From: CAYRES01 sp964423425
GTDB taxonomy: Bacteria; Actinomycetota; Thermoleophilia; RBG-16-64-13
Assembly: GCA_964423425.1 (NCBI GenBank)
Contig: CAYRES010000019.1
Location: 1-30,714 of the forward strand
DNA: 30,714 bases
Direction of reading: 5' to 3'
A model generated the notes under the pieces. The model was not told the DNA's origin, did no database searches, and saw only the letters and a list, made by a program, of their open reading frames with translations. Positions 25,023 to 30,714 of the stretch are shown here, one piece after another (within the stretch, counting starts at the first letter, position 1; each line of letters opens with the position of its first letter). Made by a program: the position numbers and the translations under genes.

Positions 25023-25814
25023 CTACAAGAGCCCGAGGTACCAGTCGGTGACATGCGTGCCGACAAACAGGGCGAGAAGGGCTCCTACGGCAAGGAACGG
25101 ACCGAAGGGGAGACGGTCTTTGCGACCCTTCCGGCCGGTGGCAAGCAGCACCACCCCCGTCAGGCCGCCCAGAAAGAAGCTTACGAACAGCCCGACGACC
25201 ACCTGCGGACCGAGCACGAAACCCAGCAACAAAGCGAGCTTCACGTCGCCCATGCCCATACCGCCTGACCACACGAGTGCGATGACGAAGAGGAAGAGAG
25301 CTGCCCCCAGCCCCCAGACCACATACTGCCACCATCGCGACGGGTCGAGCGCGATGGAATAGATGAGTGCCGCGAGAGAGGCGGGAAGGACGATACGGTC
25401 GGGGATGACGTGGAAGTCCAGATCGATGAAGGCTACGGCTATCAGCACCGAGATGAAGCCGAGTACCAGGGGCAACTCAGCACTCAGGCCGAAGACCACC
25501 ACGGCCAAGGCGAAGAGCGCACCGGTGGCGGCCTCGACCAGAAGGTACCTCACAGAGATCCTCTCGCCGCAATCGCGGCAGCGCCCTCGGAGCGCCAGCC
25601 AGCCCGCAACAGGAAGGTTGTGATACCAACGAATACTGTGCCCGCACACGGGGCAGGCCGAGGGCGGGCGCACGATCGATGCCCCCCGCGGCACACGGTA
25701 GATGACCACGTTGAGAAAGGAACCGATGACGGCGCCCAAGACGAATGCACAGACGGAGGCGAGTAGGAGCGTTCCGACGGAGAGAGACACCTCCAGCTGC
25801 GAAGTACCCATCAT
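25023..25814 (-). CDS. pilD: Prepilin peptidase (type IV leader peptidase)
   Basis: A membrane aspartyl protease that cleaves prepilin leaders and often N-methylates the new N-terminus. It has 263 residues and about seven to eight hydrophobic helices. The N-terminal domain has GSFLNVVIYRVP at 31-42 and a four-cysteine zinc site at Cys54, Cys57, Cys79 and Cys82. The catalytic aspartates are in AFIDLDFHVIPD (Asp131/133) and GMGMGDVK (Asp190). The cysteine-bearing methyltransferase-like domain marks it as the bifunctional PilD type rather than a short TadV/FlaK type. Two ATGs stand in tandem at the start, with GGAGGTGA and AGGCAGG upstream. It precedes pilMNO by 289 bases. Confidence 0.93.
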   Translation of the reverse strand: MMGTSQLEVSLSVGTLLLASVCAFVLGAVIGSFLNVVIYRVPRGASIVRPPSACPVCGHSIRWYHNLPVAGWLALRGRCRDCGERISVRYLLVEAATGALFALAVVVFGLSAELPLVLGFISVLIAVAFIDLDFHVIPDRIVLPASLAALIYSIALDPSRWWQYVVWGLGAALFLFVIALVWSGGMGMGDVKLALLLGFVLGPQVVVGLFVSFFLGGLTGVVLLATGRKGRKDRLPFGPFLAVGALLALFVGTHVTDWYLGLL

Positions 25815-25937
25815 TGCCTGCCTTCACCTCCTGCCCTAGCCGCCCTGCCCTCTCTGCGTGGAGCAGTCTATCGATTCTTCGGCTGGAAGCCCACGCAACT
25901 AAAGTCCGAAGATGGCTTGGCCTCTCCCGCACACAGC

Positions 25938-25978
25938 GTTCCGGGGTGGCGCCCAAGCCTCGGGCGCCACCCCGGAAC
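25938..25978. terminator. 17-bp perfect hairpin after the FAD/Fe-S gene
   Basis: A perfect 17-bp inverted repeat (arms 25938-25954 and 25962-25978, beginning GTTCCGGGGTGG) encloses a seven-base loop AAGCCTC. It lies about 54 bases downstream of the stop of the FAD/Fe-S fusion gene and upstream of pilD. No T-run follows the stem on either strand. It may act as a U-tract-less terminator of the type proposed in GC-rich actinobacteria, or as an RNA-stabilising 3' stem. The rest of the 217-base gap (25815-26031) shows no gene. Confidence 0.55.
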
Positions 25979-26031
25979 AGAGAACGGCTCTCGTGCCAAG
26001 TCACGGATTATGCCGCCCCGCTGGACTCTCC

Positions 26032-29000
26032 TTACTCCCCCCCAGCACCGTTCTTCAGGTGAGCGACGAGGCTGGGCACCACGTAGGGCATGAGCAGAGG
26101 CAGCATGTTCGGCATGAGATTTTCCATGGTCTTGGGCAGCAGGTCGGGCATCTGCTCCAGCATGTGCTCGGGCATCTCGATGCGGTTGCCTACCGCCTCG
26201 ATCATGTCGGGCATGACCTTCGGCATGATCTTCGGCATGAGTAGGGGAAAGAGCTTGGGCATGAGCGTCTTCATGGCATCGAGGGCCCCAGGCACCTTCG
26301 CCATTCCGCGCATCATCTTTCCCATGCCCAGGGGCATCGCCTCCAGCATCTGTGGATAGAGTTCCTCCATGAGTGCCGCCATGGCCGCCGGCTCCATCAA
26401 ATACACCATCTTCTCGAAGACCGCCCACATACTGAGCGCATGTGGCGTGGGGTCGTCGAGTTCGTGGCCGAGGGCCGTGGCCACGAGATGACTGAGATCG
26501 TGGACACGGATGTCCCTGCCCACACGGTCGGCGCTCACCCGCAGTTGGAATTCACAGCAGGGGCAGAGGGCCACGATGTCCTTGACGCCGATGTCCACCG
26601 CCTCCTTCAGCCGTGTATCGCCGATCTTGTGGGCAACCGGAGGCTCTCCAATGAGCGTGAGCACCGAACCGCAGCACAGGCCGTCCTCACGGTTGTGTTC
26701 CATCTCCCTCATCTCAATGCCGGGGATGGCCGCCAGGAGGTCACGCGGTGGCTCGTACACACCGCTTGCCCTGCCAATGTGGCAGGAGTCGTGGAAGGTC
26801 ACAGTCAGGGGCACCTCGCGTGTGAACTCGATCTCTCCCGCACGGACCTTGTCGGCCACAATCTCCGAGTAGTGCACACTCTCGATGTCGTACGGAATGC
26901 CGAGCTTGGCGCACCAGTCGCGGTAGTAGGTCTTCCAGACCAGGTGACAGGCCGGGCACGACGCTACGACCGTCTTTATCCCCTTCGCCTTGGCTGCAGC
27001 GATGTTGTGCTTCATGTTCTCGACCCACAGGTCCCATTTGCCGGCCATCAGCATGGGGATACCGCAACAGTTCTCCTCATCACCCAGATACGTGAACTCA
27101 ATGCCGGCTGCCTCCAAGAGCCGCACGCTCCCCTGCCCGATGTCCGGCTCCACGTAGCTTGCCGTACACCCGGCGAAGTAGGCGATGTCGGCCCTATCCG
27201 GCAGCTTGTCCTTGAGGTCGGCGGGCAGCCAGGCAGAGCGGTCCTGACGGTAGGAGGCCCAGATGTTCCCTTCCTTCTCCAAAGAGGCGGCCATCATCTC
27301 GAACGGAGGGAAGGTCATCATCTTGTCGTCGTTGACGAGTTTGCCCCGCAGCTTCAGCCAGGAGGGCTCGATGGGAAGGTCCAGCGGACAGGTGTTCTCG
27401 CAGACCTCGCAGGTAGTACAGATCAAGAACTTGGTGACCCACTCCTGCGTGATCTTCTCTCGGCCCTCCAGGACTTCACGCAGGAAGTACCACTTGCCTC
27501 TGGGGGAGTGCGATTCCCAACCCCGGGAGCTGTACTCTTCGCAGCGATCCACGCAATAGCCGCACTGGGCACAGGCGTACGCATAGGTGGCGACGTCGTC
27601 GGGAATACCGTACTTGCCCCCGCTGAAGCTCTCCTCGAGCTCGGTGTCGAAGCGGTTGGCGAAGGCCCTCACCACATGTTCGAGGGCTTCGGCGGTGGCC
27701 ATGAACGAGTTCAGGGCGCTTTCCCCGTACACCTTTCCCGGATTGAGAAGCTGGTGGGGGTCCACCTCCTTCTTGAAACTCATGAGCCGGTTGAGGCGAT
27801 CCTTACCCAGAACCTCCTCCGCGTATCGCCGGAAGTATATGCCGGTGGAATACGCGCGCCCGCCGTTCTCCGCGGCTACCTTGATGGCGGAGAGGGAAAG
27901 ACCGAATGCCACGTTGAAGCCGAACGTGCGCTCATCGTGAGGGATGAACCCTAGAAGCACCACTTCGTCTCCCCCCACCACCATGCCCTCGATGACCATG
28001 GGCTGCTTGATGCGTTCCTCGATGCCCTCAAGAGTGGCACCGAGGCCCCCTACCGGCACCACAACCTCCGTGGGTATGACAGAAGGCCCGATTCTCTTCA
28101 GACGCAGGGGCGCGTAGCGAAGCGACCACTCGTGCGAAGCGACGTCATCCGGCAGCAAGGAACCGCCGCCGCCCGTGACAATCTTCTCCAGCAGGGCCCG
28201 CTCATGCGCGTGGGTTTCCTTCCAGGTACACAGCATGATGTACGCCTCCGGGAGCTCCGGCGACTCGGTCACCGTCTCGACGACGTGCCCGTGATGGAGC
28301 TTGCGAGGCAGACGCTTGGCCAGACGAATGGCGGGCGGATTCAAGAAGGAGACGGACCACAACTTCAGCTCCTCTTTGCGGACGCGCAATTCCTCGAGCA
28401 CCTTCTGCAGATCATCCGCCCGTTCGAACGCGGCGGCCGCAACCACTTCCTCGGCTAAAGGGAGAACCCTGAACGTCACTTCAGTGATGAAGCCGGTGAT
28501 ACCCTCCGCGTCTGCCACGAGCTCCAGATCATCGCCCTCGAACACCTTGATCCCACTGTTGGGAAGGAGCACACGTGCAGAAACGACCACGTCCTTGAAC
28601 CATCCGTGAGCGAAGCTCCCGAAACCTGCTCCTCCCTGGGCAAGCCACCCTCCCACCGTGGATGAGGGTAAGCTGGAGGGGTAGAGGGCCAGCGTGAGTC
28701 CTCTCTTGGCAAGCTTCTCCTGGATGACCCGCCACAAGGCTCCCGCCTGTACCGTGACCGTGAGGGCCTCCTCGTCCAGGGCAAGAATGCGGTCCATGCG
28801 CCTCACGTCGACCACTAGGGCTCCCTCGTGCGGTACCGCGCCGCCATACCCAGAGGTGGCCGCTCCTCGTGGAACGACTTCCAGGTTATTGACCATGGCC
28901 AGGCTGATCAGCTCCTGCAGCTCTCTTTCGCTGCCCGGACGTACCACGGCACCGGCTATTCCGGTCCCCATAAGTGGGCGCACCATACCCGGCACACTTC

Positions 29001-29094
29001 CGACGTCATGGGAGTAGAGCTTCCGCTCAACGCGGTCGAAGGACAGCTCCGTCCCCGCAATAGCCTCCAACTGGTGCTTCTGACCCTCGTTCAT
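26032..29094 (-). CDS. FAD-linked oxidase / 2x[4Fe-4S] / CCG-domain fusion oxidoreductase with Met/Pro-rich tail
   Basis: A 1020-residue fusion. Residues 45-215 are a GlcD-type FAD-binding domain (PRGAATSGYGGAVPHEG, then YPSSLPSSTVGGWLAQGGAGFGS), and 215-455 its FAD-linked oxidase C-terminal domain ending DPHQLLNPGKV. Two [4Fe-4S] motifs follow (Cys508/511/514/518 and Cys559/562/565/569). Two CCG domains follow, as in GlcF and HdrB/D: Cys643, Cys676-677, Cys713/716 and Cys771, Cys807-808, Cys844/846/847. From about 880 the tail is methionine- and proline-rich. GlcD plus GlcF in one chain predicts oxidation of a 2-hydroxyacid such as glycolate or D-lactate, with electrons passed through Fe-S centres to a quinone or thiol/disulfide acceptor; the substrate cannot be assigned. 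The gene stands alone. A CsoR-like palindrome sits about 40 bases before the ATG. Confidence 0.9.
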   Translation of the reverse strand: MNEGQKHQLEAIAGTELSFDRVERKLYSHDVGSVPGMVRPLMGTGIAGAVVRPGSERELQELISLAMVNNLEVVPRGAATSGYGGAVPHEGALVVDVRRMDRILALDEEALTVTVQAGALWRVIQEKLAKRGLTLALYPSSLPSSTVGGWLAQGGAGFGSFAHGWFKDVVVSARVLLPNSGIKVFEGDDLELVADAEGITGFITEVTFRVLPLAEEVVAAAAFERADDLQKVLEELRVRKEELKLWSVSFLNPPAIRLAKRLPRKLHHGHVVETVTESPELPEAYIMLCTWKETHAHERALLEKIVTGGGGSLLPDDVASHEWSLRYAPLRLKRIGPSVIPTEVVVPVGGLGATLEGIEERIKQPMVIEGMVVGGDEVVLLGFIPHDERTFGFNVAFGLSLSAIKVAAENGGRAYSTGIYFRRYAEEVLGKDRLNRLMSFKKEVDPHQLLNPGKVYGESALNSFMATAEALEHVVRAFANRFDTELEESFSGGKYGIPDDVATYAYACAQCGYCVDRCEEYSSRGWESHSPRGKWYFLREVLEGREKITQEWVTKFLICTTCEVCENTCPLDLPIEPSWLKLRGKLVNDDKMMTFPPFEMMAASLEKEGNIWASYRQDRSAWLPADLKDKLPDRADIAYFAGCTASYVEPDIGQGSVRLLEAAGIEFTYLGDEENCCGIPMLMAGKWDLWVENMKHNIAAAKAKGIKTVVASCPACHLVWKTYYRDWCAKLGIPYDIESVHYSEIVADKVRAGEIEFTREVPLTVTFHDSCHIGRASGVYEPPRDLLAAIPGIEMREMEHNREDGLCCGSVLTLIGEPPVAHKIGDTRLKEAVDIGVKDIVALCPCCEFQLRVSADRVGRDIRVHDLSHLVATALGHELDDPTPHALSMWAVFEKMVYLMEPAAMAALMEELYPQMLEAMPLGMGKMMRGMAKVPGALDAMKTLMPKLFPLLMPKIMPKVMPDMIEAVGNRIEMPEHMLEQMPDLLPKTMENLMPNMLPLLMPYVVPSLVAHLKNGAGGE

Positions 29095-29132
29095 GTCTCC
29101 CCCGCTCCTTCAAACAGCTCAGTGACATACAT

Positions 29133-29148
29133 ATACCCGTAGGGGTAT
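29133..29148. promoter_or_regulatory. CsoR/CstR-like palindrome upstream of the FAD/Fe-S gene
   Basis: ATACCC-GTAG-GGGTAT is a perfect six-base inverted repeat with a four-base centre, flanked by A/T-rich sequence (CATAT before, GT after). This G/C tract within A/T flanks is the form of operators bound by the CsoR family (copper CsoR, persulfide CstR, RcnR, FrmR). It lies 39-54 bases upstream of the ATG, where a promoter is expected, and TATATG and TATGTC hexamers follow on the minus strand. No CsoR-family gene is in the window. Confidence 0.5.
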
Positions 29149-29160
29149 GTTCCACCTCAT

Positions 29161-29467
29161 TCTACGCCCTTCCTCGACAATAAGCCACTGTGTGGTTCTG
29201 ATGTAGGGCAGAAGGGCATCAAGCCGACCGGTGGGCAGACCAAGGGCTGCCTATGAACAGCGGGGGCGGGGGTGGGGGGAACCACCGACCCCCCCCCCCC
29301 CCAACAGAACGCGCGGTAAAACAGTGTGGTTAAAAAAAAAAAACCNNNNNNNNNNCCCCGGGGGGCCCCCACCCGGGCCCCACCCCCCCCGGGGGGGGGG
29401 GGTCCCCCCCCCCCCCCCCCCCCCCCCCCGCTACTCGTTCAGGCGTTGAACGCTTGTGTCTTACCAC
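29161..29467. other. Gapped, low-complexity region between the FAD/Fe-S gene and dapA
   Basis: No gene is supported. The stretch contains ten Ns (29346-29355), an A-run just before them, a 15-C run near 29290, a 12-G run (29391-29402) and a 26-C run (29404-29429). These flank the gap on both sides and look like degraded contig ends joined by scaffolding. Distance and linkage across it are therefore uncertain. Confidence 0.85.
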
Positions 29468-30376
29468 TTACGCGTCGAGCCAGCCGCCTTCCGTCATCGC
29501 CGTGCGAAGCACGGCCTGCGCCTTGGGCGACATGCGGCCGAGAGGAGGACGGAGCGGACCGGCGGGAAGGCCCAACCACTCCAGGGCCTGCTTCACGGGA
29601 ATGGGATTCGGCTCCGCGAAGAGCGCCTCAACCACCGGCATGATGTGGTAATTGATGCGCCTTCCCTCTTCCAGATCTCCCGACCATACCGCCCGCACCA
29701 TGGCGGACACTTCTTTCCCCACCACGTGGGCCACCGCCGCGATGGCTCCAGAGCCTCCCAGGCACGTGATGGCGAACGTGAGGATGTCCTCCCCCGAATA
29801 CACCTTGAACGTGGCACGATCCGTAGCCCTGATCACCTCCATCGTCTGGTGTAGGTCACCGGAAGCGTCCTTCAGCGCAACCACCTCCGGAACATCCTCC
29901 CACAGCCTGATGATCGTGGCCGGATCGATGTTCCTGCCCGTGCGGCCGGGAATGTTGTACACGATGATGGGAAGGTGGGCGGCATCGGCCACAGCCTTGA
30001 AGTGCTCGTAGAGGCCATGCTGCGTGGGCTTGTTGTAGTACGGACACACCTGGAGAGTGGCGTCAACACCGGCCTCACGGGCCGCCCGGGTCAACTCCAC
30101 TGCCTCACGGGTGGCGTTGGAGCCTGCACCCGCGATGACGGCCACCCGTCCCCGGGCCTGGCGCGCAACCACCTTCACCACCTCACCGTGCTCTTGATGG
30201 GACAGCGTGGGCGACTCGCCGGTCGTACCCACGGCACATATGCCCTCGCACTTCAACTCGGTGATGGCATATTCCACGAGGTCGGCAAGGCCCTCCCAAT
30301 TCACCGAAAAGTCCTCGTGGAAGGGCGTCACTATGGGTAACACGACGCCCTCAAGTCCCCACTCCACCTTCTGCAT
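29468..30376 (-). CDS. dapA: 4-hydroxy-tetrahydrodipicolinate synthase
   Basis: A Schiff-base aldolase condensing pyruvate with aspartate semialdehyde, the entry to lysine and diaminopimelate synthesis. It has 302 residues in one TIM barrel. The GTTGESPT motif at 50-57 supplies Thr51/Thr52, VYNIPGRTG at 139-147 supplies Tyr140 and Arg145, and the Schiff-base Lys169 is in VALKDASGD. The YYNKPTQ segment is also typical. The ATG at 30376 is preceded by GAGAGGTGAG. It lies downstream of a 5S rRNA with a terminator between, so it is transcribed separately. No lysine riboswitch or other dap gene is visible. DHDPS-like lyases of other specificity exist, but the full motif set supports DapA. Confidence 0.95.
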   Translation of the reverse strand: MQKVEWGLEGVVLPIVTPFHEDFSVNWEGLADLVEYAITELKCEGICAVGTTGESPTLSHQEHGEVVKVVARQARGRVAVIAGAGSNATREAVELTRAAREAGVDATLQVCPYYNKPTQHGLYEHFKAVADAAHLPIIVYNIPGRTGRNIDPATIIRLWEDVPEVVALKDASGDLHQTMEVIRATDRATFKVYSGEDILTFAITCLGGSGAIAAVAHVVGKEVSAMVRAVWSGDLEEGRRINYHIMPVVEALFAEPNPIPVKQALEWLGLPAGPLRPPLGRMSPKAQAVLRTAMTEGGWLDA

Positions 30377-30590
30377 GGCTCACCTCTCGCGTTGGGCGGG
30401 CCGATCGCGCGCCGACCCGCACGGCACTGCCTCACTCCAGTGTCATGCCGATACCTTCCCCGCTCACACCATCGCAACGGAAGGCCGGGTTGTCTCCACT
30501 TCGAACCCCATTATATTCGAGCCGGGCGTCAGAGTACTTACTCTCCACCCTCGGGTTCCCGATGACCGGCCGGCGAGCCCGGGAAATGGC
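30377..30590 (-). promoter_or_regulatory. dapA upstream region with -10 element and palindrome
   Basis: A perfect TATAAT lies on the minus strand at 30515-30510, about 135 bases before dapA. The inverted repeat AGAGTA-CT-TACTCT (30531-30544) covers the place where a -35 box should be, and no TTGACA match is present, as if a regulator binds there. The leader contains a GC-rich imperfect hairpin near 30390-30420 but no recognisable riboswitch. No gene is seen. Confidence 0.45.
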
Positions 30591-30619
30591 AAAAAAATGG
30601 CCCGCCTTCCCGGCGGGCC
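30591..30619 (-). terminator. Rho-independent terminator of the rRNA operon
   Basis: On the minus strand GGCCCGCC-GGGAA-GGCGGGCC forms an eight-base perfect stem with a five-base loop (30619-30599), followed after one base by seven Ts (30597-30591). It lies about 10 bases beyond the 5S rRNA end and should end the rRNA transcript before dapA. Confidence 0.93.
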
Positions 30620-30628
30620 AAGAAAAAT

Positions 30629-30714
30629 CCCGGCGGCGTCCTACTCTCCCACACAGTCACCCGTGCAGTACCATCGGCGCTGAGAGGCTTAACTTCTCTG
30701 TTCGGAATGGGAAG
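30629..30714 (-). rRNA. rrf: 5S ribosomal RNA, 3' part (partial)
   Basis: The reverse complement from the window end reads through the conserved 5S core CCATTCCGAACAGAGAAGTT, AAGCCTCTCAGCGCCGATGG and GGGAGAGTAGGACGCCGCC. About 86 of the usual 115-120 bases are present; the 5' part and presumably the 23S gene lie beyond the window. The exact 3' end is uncertain by a few bases. Confidence 0.95.

Noticed and set aside
26440..27954. 504-codon plus-strand frame opposite the FAD/Fe-S gene
   Set aside because: The minus-strand protein retains all cluster cysteines in order, so the antisense frame is a shadow.
29356..29430. Possible G-quadruplex or natural repeat in the G/C homopolymers
   Set aside because: They directly abut the N-run and look like base-calling or assembly artefacts.
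30377..30509. Possible lysine riboswitch or T-box in the dapA leader
   Set aside because: The leader is about 135 bases and lacks a T-box core sequence or recognisable lysine-aptamer junctions.
1..30714. CRISPR arrays, insertion sequences, prophage or tRNA genes
   Set aside because: I saw no regularly spaced repeats, transposase motifs, phage genes or tRNA-like sequences in the window.

Overview
The window is GC-rich chromosomal DNA, and every gene I can support lies on the minus strand, so the text below reads from high to low coordinates. Gene order points to an Actinomycetota-like organism. The run tlyA-nadK-recN-pyrG-NUDIX-xerD matches the Mycobacterium tuberculosis block around Rv1694-Rv1701. 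The run aroC-aroK-aroB-aroQ-M24 peptidase-efp-nusB matches the Rv2540c-Rv2533c block. Here the two blocks are joined into one run. Type IV pilus genes directly ahead of aroC, an Asp23-family gene between accC and nusB, and a large FAD/iron-sulfur dehydrogenase suggest a deep-branching, possibly anaerobic actinobacterial lineage rather than a mycobacterium or streptomycete. The lineage is inference.

Layout: (1) 30714-29468 holds the 3' part of a 5S rRNA with its terminator, a promoter region and dapA. (2) 29467-29161 is a damaged or gapped stretch with ten Ns and long G/C homopolymers, so linkage of dapA and rRNA to the rest depends on scaffolding. (3) 29148-26032 holds a CsoR/CstR-like palindrome and a 1020-residue FAD-oxidase/iron-sulfur/CCG fusion with a methionine-proline-rich tail, followed by a 17-bp hairpin. 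(4) 25814-21769 holds type IV pilus genes: prepilin peptidase, pilM, pilN, pilO and a Thr-rich lipoprotein in the pilP position. (5) 21742-18441 is the shikimate group aroC, aroK, aroB, aroQ. (6) 18444-16658 holds an M24 aminopeptidase and elongation factor P. (7) 16610-12544 holds a carboxyltransferase fused to an AccB-type biotin carrier, then accC, an Asp23-family protein and nusB. (8) 12481-7017 holds dxs, tlyA, nadK and recN. (9) 6937-3 holds pyrG, an M20 peptidase, a NUDIX hydrolase, ald, xerD and deoB, which runs into low-quality sequence at the window start.

Most neighbours overlap by 4-14 bases or are separated by fewer than 50, so long co-transcribed units are likely. The likely breaks are the sites upstream of dapA, the FAD/Fe-S gene, pilD, pilM, efp, dxs and ald. 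Most genes are housekeeping. The three most distinctive items are the carboxyltransferase-AccB fusion sitting where accB normally lies, the Met/Pro-rich FAD/Fe-S fusion with a CsoR-like site before it, and the Thr-stalked lipoprotein closing the pilMNO operon.
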